Shown here: piece after piece, positions 9,751 through 19,740 of the stretch | Position numbering within the stretch: the first letter of the stretch is position 1 | How the letters are laid out: every line of letters begins with the position of its first letter | NCBI RefSeq assembly: GCF_964019385.1 | Contig: NC_088649.1 | Coordinates: 21,009,508 to 21,073,507, forward strand | From: Sycon ciliatum | Taxonomy: Eukaryota > Porifera > Calcarea > Leucosolenida > Sycettidae | DNA length: 64,000 bases | Direction: 5' to 3' | The notes under the pieces: model-generated | Databases searched by the model: none | Seen by the model: the letters and a program-made list of their open reading frames with translations, nothing else | What the model was told of the DNA's origin: nothing | Made by a program: the position numbers and the translations under genes

Positions 9751-10131
9751 TGTTGTGAACCCTCTGGTTCTCTAAAGTATCAGGAACGAACGACCCCACA
9801 CGGCACGAGGACAACTATTTATTCTCAACAGTATATTTCACTTCCATCGACTAACGACAATGAACAATGAATGGAACAACTGAATGACTAACACTAAAAC
9901 CACCAGGTAGTAATAGCGTTAAAATGACAGCGTATATGAGAAAAGCATACACATACAACATACAACTACAGCGCACACAGCAAACCGCACATAGCGCCTG
10001 TATGTAGCTGTAGCGTATGCCACGTCGTAAACATCAGCGGTACGGCGGAGTTGGGATACAGCTGCATTGGACGAACACAATGTAACAAGCGAGAAGGCCT
10101 TTCACTCTCGAGAACTTGTCGTTTCACAACA
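9751..10131 (-). repeat. TR1 5' LTR
   Basis: 381 bp, same ends as the partner LTR. In minus-strand orientation it lies upstream of the TR1 gene and directly abuts the primer-binding-like TGGCGACCACGCC (about 9736-9748). Confidence 0.88.
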
Positions 10132-12360
10132 CAGGGCGATGACGAATCGACCGACGCCTCTCCGCTCGTGACGCTGCCGATCGCGCTTGCGATCGATGCG
10201 GAGGAGAATTTGGACGAGGCGCCAGCGCTACAGCCAGCACAAGCCCTCGCCGCCCGAGGACAGGGCCAACCTAAGAAATCCCGTGGCCAGGCAGCGCCCA
10301 GTACTGTTGAAGAGGTACAGGCGCGAGTGGACAAGGGCTGCAGGTGTGCTGATGTCCACTGTTTCAAGAACGTGTCTCCGGATACTCTACTCACTGCACC
10401 CAACACAGCGCGCGCAATGACGAACGAGGAGCTGTACTGTTACGTCGCTGGAAAGCTCGATGTGTTTAGATGACGCGGTGCAGTTACTTCTCACCATGGA
10501 AGCATCGCACAACGGATGCAGCGCGGAGAAAGGCCCGGTCCACTTATCGCTATGAAGTGGATGGTGACGAAGTGTGCCAGACTGTTTTCATGTACGAACA
10601 TAATCATTATGTAAAGGAGTGGAATCTAAAACAAATTAAGGCGGATGTCTATGAGTATGAGCATGCTGTTGCTCCCCCACAGCACGCACGTGGGGTACTT
10701 TGCCCTGGAAAGCAGCACTGCCTGCAACTACATGTATGGTTACTAGGTTACATCAAGGGACTTTCCCAGCCTGCTGCACCAGGGCCAGAGGCCCGCTCCA
10801 ACTTACCTGCCATGTGCTACTACCAAGAAGCATGCGCATACTGACTATATCAAGGGTGGAGGAATAGCAGCATACACAACATTCCTGAAAATATGGAGCA
10901 GCGTGTGCAGTGATGTGATAATTATGAGGCCAAAAGAAGATGTTTGCGGTGTATGTTCCGATCTGCAGTCTCAGATTGTAAGGGCAAGAATGGCAGAAAC
11001 TCGCTTAAGCACACTGACGCACTCGAAGCTCATATTGATGAAGCTGACGTTGCCCGTGACCTTTTATCAAAAGTGTATCACTGCCTGGCATCTGATCACC
11101 TGCCAGTGGCGCTCGAGACGGCTGGAATCTCACCAAGCGTGCAAAGTACTTGCACCAACAGATTCTTTAGCACTGCCACGCAGAGAGCAGAGATATCTGC
11201 CCGCCGGAGTCTTCTCTGGTCCTTTCTGTACCAAGAACTTGCAACACTTCAAAGTTGCAGCCAACCGCTATTTGAAGACCAACGACTGGTCGTGGGCACA
11301 TGACCATCTGTGATCATCAGCATCATATCTGCCTCACCCCATGACTTCCAACTTCCGCTCCACATACTATTCCCAATAACATCTGTTCTTCTTTTCTCTC
11401 CTTCTCCTCCTAGCACTGTCTGTCTTATCATTCCCCTCCTTCTAATGTACTGTCTCTCCTCCTAACATTTCGTATCATGTACCTGTCACTCCTTTCATTT
11501 TTCTTCTTTTTTTGGTGCGTGTTATGTCCCCATGACGTCGAGACCTCAGGTCGGCTGAGGGCAAAAAGCCTCACCATCACTATGCTCCCACTATGCAATT
11601 TTTTGTCTTTGCCTGTGAGCTGTGATCATTGTAAAAAAAAATTAAAAAAATCACCTGCCCGGCACCAGACCAAGCAGAGCCAATGTACTAATTATCATGT
11701 TCGGAACATACATAGTAGAATACTGGATAGCTGTGCAAAATAGTTTTTCTCTGTACAAAGACAGGTGTATGACAGGTGTATGAAGCCTCAGATACGAATT
11801 ATAGTGTGAAAATCATTTATTTTCGGCATTTTTATGCACCTAAAGCTTTCATGAGATGGGTCATATTTCAATGAATATATACAATTTGAGCCTAATACTT
11901 CACCATATGTTTGGGCAATGGCCAGGGACCAACTTCCCACCAAAAACTCATTTTCAACAAAATAGCACCAAAGGGTGGTTTTAGCAGATCATTGGCCAAA
12001 TAACTCCAAAGCACGAAAATGGCACAAAAACTAAACCAAGAACATGTGCAATAACATGTTATGTTACCATGCTGAAATACGTCCAAACTCATTCCTGCGC
12101 AGGAAAGCTCGCCCTTCGCGATGTCGATAGTCAGCAATTTCTACTCCAACAACACTCCCAACGCTGATGAACGAAGTGTATTGTTTACTCTGACAAGGAA
12201 AGCAGCGGCGATCACTTGTCACTCCAAACGACAAGCTTAAAGTCTCCCTGCACCACCAAAATTATTGCGGGCAACAGTTCACGCAACAGTGACTGACATG
12301 TTGCGTGTAGTTTTTGAATTTTACGCAAGAGGAACGATGAAATCACGCACATGCACTTAC

Positions 12361-12840
12361 ATGCACATGCACTTATATGGATCACCAGTTGGTCGGGATC
12401 TAGAGCATCCTCATGCCCAGCTCGAGAGCATGCAGGTCATTTTGGAGGCCTTCCATCCCGGCTTTACCTCAACATTAAGCACAGGAATTAGGATTAGTAG
12501 GGTCAAATCTTGTAACGTCGTTGTTCATGAAGTAAGAAATCTGCTATTTGGGAACGCCGCCAGATACTCCATGCAACCAGTGTAGGCCACGGCCGCGCGT
12601 TGGTCAACTCCATAAGCTCATCCCGTAATCCCATATTTGGGAGACGTGATGTAATTGCGTGCCCTGGCAAAGTGCCGAGTTGTGGGCAAAGTAAGCATGC
12701 ATAATCGTTTTCTGGATGGGGTCATTGACAATATATTTGATATTCTTGAGCAAGCTGTCTTCTCAGCGTGTGTTTTGTGCAATTACCAACCCACATTGGT
12801 TGCTACCTGATATGGTCTCGATGTCAATACAATTTTCACA
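12361..12840 (+). other. No supported gene; 107-codon frame leaving R1
   Basis: A plus frame at 12265-12585 starts in R1 sequence and continues into LESMQVILEAFHPGF and VVVHEVRNLLFGNAARYS. It has no recognised family. The remainder is unremarkable. Confidence 0.3.
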
Positions 12841-12849
12841 CCTTCATTC

Positions 12850-14126
12850 ATAAATCGCCCTGTCCTGTTTAACAATGTACATAATTATGTAAATAAGCGA
12901 ACATTTTTGGTGTTCCCAGAAACTTTATTATTAGAAGATCAGAAGAAGCTTTGGGCAGTCATGAACACCGTAACAGGCGGAACAAAGAGTCGGCATGCAC
13001 CACAAGTAACTGTCACAGAGCTAAATGATGCATTTGGAGCCATTGTCCATGATCCCCATCGACCAGCCACATTACCAATGCCAGCTGGCCCAACTGGCTC
13101 AGTGGGACTGACATCTTTCACTGCAGTTCAGATACCTGATGTTTCCAAATGCTTACAGTGCATCAACCCCACTAAAGCTACTAGAAGCGATGGTGTTCCC
13201 TGGTGCCCCTTAACACTTAGCCGCTGCTCAGTCACCCGAGGTCCATATGTAACTCGTATTATAAACAGATCCCTATCCGGAGGAAAGGTGCAAGTTTCTT
13301 TCAAGCGATCACATGTGAGCCCTCTCATCAAGGGAGGCGATGCGACATCAGCAAAGAACTATAGATCTGATTCATTGTTACCAATCGCCTCAATTATATT
13401 GGAGTATTTTGTTAAGCAACAGCTGACACAGTTCTTGAGTCGTCATTGTCTACTCCCCCATCTCAGTTTGCTTACCCTAAGGGTCATTCTACCAAGGATG
13501 CCCTGATCCTTTCCACCAACCGTTGGTTATTAGCTAAATCTGAATGAAAGCACATGGGCATCGTCACGGTTTATATGCCCAAGGCATTTGATAGAGTTGA
13601 CTATCGCCAGCTTATTCAAATCCTCTTTGAGATTGAGCTTGGTAGTGTGGTGCTGCAGTGGTTTTGTTCATATCTGTCCGAACGTCAACAGTGTGTCAAA
13701 GTTAAAGACCAGATTTCAACGCCAGTTCCATGCTCCAAAGAAAGTGTACTTGGACTTCTCTTATTTGTGCTGTACATCAGTGCTGTGCTTGCACGTGAAG
13801 TTTGCAATCACGAGTTTACAGAAGATATCGTTGTTGATTACTCCGACCAAGACCATGCTGTTGTTTGTGCTGTGCTCACGACAGCAGTCACCCATCTTTC
13901 GTCCTGGCTTGAGGACAAAGTCTTGCTATTGAACTCAGCTAAGACTCAAGTGATGTGGATTCGTCCCAGAGGTGCGTTTGACGCTGCTCCGTCACTCGTC
14001 ACCTGCAACATCAGTGTTCTGCAAGTCACACACGTGGCAAAATACCTGGGTGTGTTGATTGATGACCAGCTAACTTGGGCACCTCAAATATCCCGCTCAG
14101 CGGGAAATACCCATGGTAACCCTTAG
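12850..14126 (+). pseudogene. LINE reverse transcriptase fragment (CR1/Jockey-like)
   Basis: The first frame, 12907-13506, carries the RT finger region (KATRSDGVPW, FKRSHVSPLIKGGD, KNYRSDSLLPIASI). After a frameshift, 13554-14126 carries PKAFDRVDYRQLIQILFE, LQWFCSYLSERQQCVKV and the catalytic-box region. In that region the usual aspartates appear as DYSDQD, and the G-PQGSVLGP motif is altered to KESVLGLL. With the altered active site and frameshifts this copy is dead. It breaks off abruptly at 14126 next to the Penelope-like 3' end at 14130. Subfamily assignment is tentative. Confidence 0.8.
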
Positions 14127-14129
14127 GCC

Positions 14130-14345
14130 ACGGTATGTCCAACAGTTGAAAGTCCTTGAGGCAGTTTGTATACGTATTCATAAGCCTGTTTTGGCTAAGC
14201 AGAAGGAGCAAGTTGTTGCACTGAAGTTGTATTCGTAGGTTGACACTTCGTTCAGTGCCTTCTCACCTTTGGTTACGTAATCTTGTTACCTTTTTGCGTT
14301 TCCTCTAGTGGTTTTATTGCACTTGTATCTTGATGTTATTTCTAA
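14130..14345 (+). mobile_element. Penelope-like 3' end (GIY-YIG tail), solo copy
   Basis: Encodes YVQQLKVLEAVCIRI then HKPVLAKQKEQVVALKLYS and stop. This is the kind of short tail (ExxxIRxxKPxLNxQ) that closes GIY-YIG endonuclease domains of Penelope-like elements. The nucleotide sequence recurs as both inverted arms of the element at 20950-22075. Only the 3' end is present. Confidence 0.55.
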
Positions 14346-15326
14346 CACCTTTCTATTAAATTATTTTACATTATTTAACTTCAGTTTCTTTGGTTGTATC
14401 CTTTAGTTCCGTATTTTTTCCCACTGATGATAGGAACGAGAAAATCGATTCTGGGTTTTCAATTATATTGTTATAAAATACACAGTAATACATGTCAAAC
14501 AAGTAACGTAGTTACGTGATGTTTGCGGCCTTCATCCTATTCATAGCTATATTAAAGTTATAATTATTGGAACTTTAGTGCCCATTTTCCAGCAAGAAGC
14601 GAGTGGCCACTTGTGACAAGTGGACTGCTAACGGGACAAGGATCTTTCGACAATCATTTGGTTGGATTATGAGAGATGCAAAGGCGAACGCGTGAAGTGC
14701 TTAGATGCAAGTTGTGTCACTTTGTGCGAAAATTTGTTCGTCCAAACATTTTCGGAGTCGTTCATAGTTGAGTAAAAGGTAAAATGTAAATTATCGTGTC
14801 CGTTCCCGAAGGGAACTTACGACGGGCGCTAACACCCGGTTAACCCGTTCGGTGAGAAAATTCATTATTTGAAAATGTAAGCTTTCAAAGACATGTCCGG
14901 GCAAGTCCGACCAATTGAAGAAATGCCAAGACATTATGCGGGAACGACCATGATCAATGTTCTTATCGCATGGCATGCTAACATTCTATGCTCCGTTTCT
15001 CTTTGCATTCTTTGTTTTATGTGGGATGACGTAAATACACAAGCATTGAAAAAATAGTGCTCTCTCTTGAACAGTGCCCCTTCTGTGATGGATAGTGAAA
15101 ACAATAATGCCCCTGGGACACTAGTCATATGGGTATGGTAAATGCCAGGTCCCTTAATGTCCATATATTCCTGTCAGTTTGGTGCCTTACTTAATGGTAC
15201 TTTCTTAAACTTCAATCTCTAGGGAAAGTCTCTCACTTTACCGTATCTCAAAATAACCTGATCCATGCAAAAAGGTCTCTTTGCGATCTATATAATAACT
15301 ATTATAATAATTATGTTATGACTTAC
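14346..15326. other. Intergenic or intronic; start of duplicated block
   Basis: No gene seen. From about 15180 the sequence is a diverged copy of 41010-41136 (TCTCTCACTTTA, ATCTCAAAATAAC, GTCTCTTTGCGATC), which leads into the LRR exon. Confidence 0.55.
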
Positions 15327-15398
15327 AAATAGGATAATTTTGTTGTGGCTTGAAACAGTCCTGCAGGAAGGTCAACAAGCTGGTTATTGCGTACGTCT
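15327..15398 (-). CDS. Leucine-rich-repeat exon (72 bp), copy A1
   Basis: On the minus strand a pyrimidine-rich stretch ending TTTTCACAG precedes the segment and GTAAGT follows it. Between them are exactly 72 bases, translating as NNQLVDLPAGLFQATTKL with split codons at both ends (phase 2 on each side). A 72-bp phase-2 exon encoding one 24-residue LRR is the standard modular form in animal LRR receptors and secreted LRR proteins. The near-identical segment at 41137 has the same borders, so it is unlikely to be chance. The other exons of the gene cannot be chained because transposons fill the introns. Whether the gene is functional is unknown. Confidence 0.72.
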
Positions 15399-15832
15399 CT
15401 GTGAAAACAAAGCAGAACTCTGCTCAGGCCTACCCAATGGTCTGCAGGAAAGTACCCGTTGTACCCAAGGACCTTCACATCATGATATTCTTCAGAATGG
15501 AACAACACACCCATGCCCGGGGCAAGGAAGGTCATGTGTAATAGGAACACTTAATAGATGTTAGGAGACTACTGTAATCATTGATCCATGTCACCATATT
15601 TATCAACCATAAGTACAGCTGCAGTGATGTCTTCAACTTCATTCTCCATGTCAACTGCGTATGAATATTCAATTTTGCAAATACCAGAACAGTCTCTCCA
15701 CTTCCACTAACTGTACGCTCAAATAATTTTCCTCCGAGAATAGAATTACTCGCCAAAGGCACAAAGGAGGTTTGCAGAGTTGGATGCAACTCCGAGCTTC
15801 TTGCTGAATGCAATCAGCATGATCACTACCTA
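15399..15832. other. Duplicated host sequence next to LRR exon
   Basis: Matches 41209-41574 in order and orientation (ACCCATGCCCGGGGCAAGGAAGG split by small differences). Shares CTCGCCAAAGGCA and GGAGGTTTGCAGAG. No further exon could be supported. Confidence 0.6.
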
Positions 15833-16721
15833 CAGTCCATTTCAAACCTATAGACGCGTAGTGTTTTGCAAAATTCGATGGAATTTATTTAAATATTTTT
15901 AGTTTTTTCTCCAGATTCCGTCTCTACATCGCTTCACAACTTTGGCTATATACTTTGTTTTCGCTACAATTGAAGTTGATTTTTAGGCCAGGTTTTACAT
16001 GTAATTTCTGTTTTGAAGGGTTTGACCAGTTTGTTTCGGATTTTGCTCCTGCTGAGACAGTGCTGCGCCCAGACCATTGCGGGTGCATTTTTGTACGGAT
16101 CCTGGTAGCCTCGTGGTTTCGATCCGTGATTTCCAGTACAAGTGCGGGGCATTTGAATCCAATCACTCCTCCTGCCTTTTTTCTCTTCTTTTCTGCATGT
16201 TTTGGATCTTGTTGGGTGAAATACAGTAGAGATAATAATTATATTTTTTCTTTTTGATTTGATTTGAGCCTCCCTGTTCCCTTCGCCTGACACAACGAGT
16301 GACAGTGGTTTCAATCACGCCAGTTGCAATGTGAGTTAGACGACGAGGATTTCGGATAATCAAGCGTCAATCAAAATGCAGCTCTTGTTCGAAGAAACAA
16401 TAAACACGACTAATCATATCTTTCTCGGCATCACTGAGATTCTTACGGGCCTTGGAAGCCATTACAGTCAGGCACTCAGAAAATGCAAATGAGAAGAAGA
16501 TTCATTTGAGACTTTCATTCCTTTTGAGACTTTCCTTACACCTTTTCATTTGCGACTTTGCGTGTTTTGCATCTTTTGTATTTCCCGCGGCGACAAAGAA
16601 AAACCTGAAAAACACATCTGAAAACCAGAAAACACTCATGCAAAACTCACGGCTGTCGTGCGCTACAGTACTTACGGCTCGTACGTATGAGTTCACGCGT
16701 TTATAGTTTTGAAATGGACTG
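15833..16721. mobile_element. TA-flanked element (CAGTCCATTTCAAA ends), copy 1
   Basis: 889 bp with inverted ends CAGTCCATTTCAAA...TATAGACGCG, flanked by TA (15831-15832, 16722-16723). The paralogous sequence at 41571 reads straight through as TACCTAGGAG, an empty site proving insertion at TA. That is the Tc1/mariner-type target. It has no transposase. The interior contains a TGGTAGCCTCGTGG then GGTTTCGATCC arrangement that looks tRNA-like. A second copy follows after only 43 bp. Confidence 0.85.
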
Positions 16722-16764
16722 TAGAAGACTAAAAAGCGTAAACCTTTAGGCCCCCTGCAGACTA

Positions 16765-17715
16765 CAGTCCATTTCAAAACTATAGACGCGTAGTAGTTTG
16801 CAAAATTCGATGGGATTTATTTAAATATTTTTAGTTTTTTCTCCAGATTCCGTCTCTGCATTGCTTCACAATTCTGGCTATATACTTTGTTTTCGCTACA
16901 ATTGAAGTTTATTTTTAGGCCAGGTTTTCCGGTTTCACATGTAATTTCTGTTTTGAAGGGTTTGACCAGTTTGTTTTAAGGGTTTGACCTGTTTGTTTTA
17001 AGGGTTTGACCAGTTTGTTTCGGATTTTTGCTCCTGCGGAGACAGTGCTGCGCCCAGACCATCGCGGCCGCGCGGGTGCATTTTTGTACGGGTCCTGGTA
17101 GCCTCGTGGTTTCGATCCGTGATTTCCAGTACAAGTGTGGGGCATTCGAATCCCATCACGCCTCCTGCCTTTTTTTCTCTTCTTTTCTGCATGTTTTGGA
17201 TCTTGTTGGGTGAAATACAGTAGAGATGATAATTATATTTTCTCTTTTTGATTTGATTTGAGCTTCCCTGTTCCCTTCGCCTGACACAACGAGTGACAGT
17301 GGTTTCACTCACGCCAGTTGCAAGGTGAGTTCGACGACGAGGATTTCGGATACTCAAGCGTCAATCAAAATCCAGCTCTTGTTCGAAGAAACAATGAACA
17401 CGACTAATCATATCTTTCTCGGCATCACTGAGATCCTTACGGGCCTTGGAAACCATTACAGCCGGGCACTCAGAAAATGCAAACAAGAAGAAGATTCATT
17501 TGAGACTTTCATTTCTTTTGAGACTTTCCTCACATCTTTTCATTTGCGACTTTGCGTGTTTTGCATCTTTTGTATTTCCCACGGCGACGAAGAAAAACCT
17601 GAAAAACACATCTGAAAACCATAAAACACTCATGCAAAACTCACGGCTGTCGTGCGCTACAGTACGTACGGCTCGTACGTATGAGTTACCGCGTCTATAG
17701 TTTTGAAATGGACTG
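16765..17715. mobile_element. TA-flanked element (CAGTCCATTTCAAA ends), copy 2
   Basis: 951 bp, same orientation and nearly the same sequence as 15833-16721, flanked by TA (16763-16764, 17716-17717). It differs mainly by three tandem copies of a unit containing AAGGGTTTGACC near 16970-17020 and by an insertion with GCGGCCGCGC near 17065. It is non-autonomous, like copy 1. Confidence 0.85.
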
Positions 17716-17717
17716 TA

Positions 17718-18079
17718 CGTACATCGAACATCCAGTACAAAGTCATATAAAACCTAAAAGGCAACATTTTTCCAAGCCTGCAGTCAGACTACACATTTTA
17801 CATGCAATATACAGGCAACCTTTGACCCTACGCTATTGCGCAATGGACCTGGGATGTGTGAAAGCAGCCGGCAGTCGTACCCGGGTTCAAAGTCTGTACG
17901 TTTGTACACCTACCTGGTGAGAAAGTACGATAACCGCAGGAAGGTTGTACAAGGGGTCGCAGCCTGCCTGAAAGGATTGGGCAGCTTTTTAGGCTTCCCG
18001 CCAGATTCTTGTTGTATTGGAAACTTCTTTGTAAATGTGACTTATGGGCTGTTTTGTTCCTAGTGTGAAGAGGGCCTTA
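17718..18079. other. No gene seen
   Basis: Contains a lone B-box-like GGGTTCAAAGTCTG near 17883, perhaps a SINE remnant. Nothing else recognisable. Confidence 0.4.
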
Positions 18080-18399
18080 CAGTCCATTCATCGTACACAG
18101 TCCCGCTGGCTTTTGATAGTCCTATCTGGGCCGAGTCAAGGATCAAAAATTGACTTTAAATATCAAAAATCTGTGGTTAAGATCTGCTTCTCCTTAAATT
18201 ATGTCATGGCATACCTGTTCTGATTTTGTAAAACCTGGCTGATTTTCTATTTCCCTGTACTTGGACTTTTCTGGCCTAAACTGTGGCAAGGAGTAATTGC
18301 ACGGTCACACAATGCAGGATGTACTGTTGTTTTCACTATCTACAACTATGTGCGGGAGACATCAAAAAGTTAGGATGCCAGTTTCCAATGAATGGACTT
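18080..18399. mobile_element. Small TA-flanked repeat in duplicated block (A copy)
   Basis: Begins CAGTCCATTCATCG after TA and ends CAATGAATGGACTT before TA. It sits at the same place as 41602-41922 in the other block, so it predates the duplication. The inverted ends are short (about 13 bp). Confidence 0.5.
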
Positions 18400-18541
18400 T
18401 AGTAGCAGAGCAAAGTTCAGGTCCAACAATAACATTCTGACATTTTCCACAAGTAATCTTTCCTACCCTTCCCTCAGGTGATATACAGACAACAACAAAC
18501 AAGACGGAATTCAGGCTGCCTGAGTCGGGTTGGTCTTTTCT
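18395..18541 (-). CDS. Candidate exon encoding a SGSLNSVLF...ITCGKC segment
   Basis: Minus-strand frame preceded by an acceptor-like TTTTGCAG and reading RKDQPDSGSLNSVLF, then VCISPEGRVGKITCGKCQN. The same frame is kept in the diverged copies at 41955-42070 and 37325-37435 (LNSVLFVLVCISPKGR and SFLFVLVCISPEGRAR). That argues for a formerly coding exon with a hydrophobic stretch and a CxxC. I recognise no domain. Confidence 0.35.
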
Positions 18542-18654
18542 CTGCAAAACTCAACACAGACAGTCTAAGAGTGGTGTGAGTGGCCAGTATAATTCAACCC
18601 AAGTATTGATTGATAGAAGAAGAATAAATTTTCCAACACCGTAGATGGAAGTCA

Positions 18655-18985
18655 TTATTGTAGCTCAGCTGGTTAGAGCATCGCTCGTGAAATCCCCTTA
18701 CAAGTTTGTATTACTGGTGATGTTTGTGCCTGGAGAGCTCTATATATTATAAGTTGTGCTCACCAGGCTCAACTTAGCCTAGTAAAGCTCAACTGATGAG
18801 GGGTGAATTCCTTGAAACATTGTGTATTGAGCAGGGAGTGGTGCTGTCCTGCAGGTTAGCCGAGTGGAAGGCTTGAAGTACGTCTCTTGTGGTCTGCGTG
18901 GCAGTCGTGAGTCAGTCAACTATCAATTCCAGTGGAACCAAACACGAGCTCCAGTTTGGGGAGCAACACTTTGGGATTACACTGA
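18655..18985 (+). repeat. Dispersed repeat F with tRNA-like head (A copy)
   Basis: Starts with TGTAGCTCAGCTGGTTAGAG, which matches the 5' half of a tRNA with a pol III A box, but no B box follows, so it is not a tRNA gene. Further on are TCAACTGATGAGGGGTGAATT and an acceptor-like CCTGCAG followed by a frame reading RVEGLKYVSCGLRGSRESVN. Related copies lie at 37535-37850, 42180-42475 (plus) and 34010-34380, 60240-60600 (minus), and make up the palindrome at 38004-38887. The family may be a SINE or a broken host exon. Confidence 0.5.
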
Positions 18986-18986
18986 A

Positions 18987-19456
18987 GAGAGCATGTCTGA
19001 GAAAACAAGAACATAATTATGTGCAAGTCGATCTCTCAGATTTCGCTCAAATTTTGCAAGTAGGTTGGCTTTGGGTTGTAGCTCGACATTCCTAAGCCTA
19101 CGCAAAATCGTTTGAAGGGAACCCTGAAATTTGCAGACCCCCACAATATTGGCCCAATATTGGCACGATTTCTGGGTCTACAAACGAGCCACAACACTTT
19201 GAACAAGTTTTGCTACGAACAAACTTGTTCGTAGCAAAACTTGTTCAAAGTGTTGCTGCCCCAATAACTCTTCTAAGGTGAGGTAATGTTGGCTTGATGG
19301 AGTTTTTTTCGTAGCTTGTTCTTGTACGCAAAAGAATTTGCGCAGGCTTTGGAATGTCGATCTACACCCCAAAGCAAACCTACCTGCAAAATCTGAGCGA
19401 AATCTGAGAGACCGACTTGCACATATGTACACATAAACCCGAACATATGTGCTCTC
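18987..19456. mobile_element. R1 foldback MITE (470 bp)
   Basis: Begins GAGAGCATGTCTGAGAAAAC and ends with the complement GTGCTCTC followed by TTAA (19457-19460). The two halves are inverted copies of the R1 end (18987-19220 and 19223-19456) that meet in a near-perfect palindrome with TTTTGCTACGAACAA arms at 19190-19256. It is a minimal R1: two ends and no interior. Confidence 0.75.
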
Positions 19457-19740
19457 TTAAGAGAGCATGTCTGAAAAAACCAGAACATATTAAAATATTT
19501 ATGTGCAAGTCGATCTCTCAGATTTCGCTCGAATTTTCCAATTACAGGTCCTCCCCCATTATAACGAGTCCGGTTAGTACATAAACCCATTAGTAGATAC
19601 AAATCTGAATTCCCCTGGCGAAACATGGTCTACACCACTGTTTACAGGTCCGGATATAACATAATCCGTTATAACATGAAACTCGTTCTAACGAGTCTTT
19701 GTGCTGGCCCCGGGAAGCATCTCCCTCATTATAACATAAC

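Larger units (their letters stand above)
8265..10131 (-). mobile_element. TR1 LTR retrotransposon, complete copy
   Basis: Two direct repeats (8265-8643 and 9751-10131) begin TGTTGTGAA and end TTCACAACA, and the element is flanked by the 5-bp duplication CAGGG (8260-8264, 10132-10136). On the minus strand a primer-binding-like stretch TGGCGACCACGCC follows the 5' LTR, and a purine tract precedes the 3' LTR (complement of 8644-8658). The internal region is only about 1.1 kb and has one gene, no reverse transcriptase or integrase. It is a non-autonomous LTR element, larger than typical TRIMs. By eye the LTRs differ at only about three places, so insertion into element E is recent. Confidence 0.88.
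8134..11330 (+). pseudogene. Transposase-like gene of element E, interrupted
   Basis: The start is ATG at 8134 (MAEGGRRRSFEQIVVG). The frame runs to 8264 and resumes exactly in frame at 10137 once TR1 and its 5-bp duplication are removed. It then continues through an acidic and Pro/Ala-rich stretch to VDKGCRCADVHCFKNV and stops at 10471-10473. Coding similarity goes on in other frames: RYEVDGDEVCQTVFMYE at 10550, GLSQPAAPGP at 10760, TFLKIWSSVCSDVIIMRP and DVCGVCSD at 10880-10970, and EAHIDEADVAR near 11030. A Cys-rich head, a PQPAAP-type linker, and a TF.k.W...p...i.kP..D.C..C block are what I know from a repeated invertebrate transposase-like family without a common name. There are several frameshifts, so it is a pseudogene. 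Confidence 0.6.
7957..12065 (+). mobile_element. Element E: DNA transposon with 13-bp direct repeats
   Basis: The 13-mer ACCATGCTGAAAT occurs immediately left (7944-7956) and right (12066-12078) of this segment. In other R1 copies (for example 50825) it occurs once, so it behaves as a target-site duplication. Subterminal inverted sequences TCTGCTAAAACCACCC (near 8040) and its complement (near 11985) support an inverted-end transposon. Inside are a decayed transposase-like gene on the plus strand and a TR1 LTR retrotransposon. A 13-bp duplication is long for a cut-and-paste element, so the class is open. Confidence 0.55.
7531..12360 (+). mobile_element. R1 family copy A (split by a nested transposon)
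   Basis: R1 is a repeat defined by comparison inside this window. Its terminal part reads GAGAGCATGTCTGAGAAAAC and then encodes MSEKTR.VQVDLSDFA. Copy A starts at 7531 with the variant GAGAACATGTCTGAG, continues to 7956, and resumes at 12066 (CATTCCTGCGCAGGAAAGCTCGCC and onward, as in the copy at 50845) to about 12360. The gap is element E (7957-12065). A 65-bp block with TTTTGCAGGTAAGT is duplicated at 7597 and 7662. The right end of this copy was not found. Confidence 0.6.

Noticed and set aside
18655-18700. A functional tRNA gene
   Set aside because: Only the 5' half with the A box is present; no T arm, no acceptor 3' strand.
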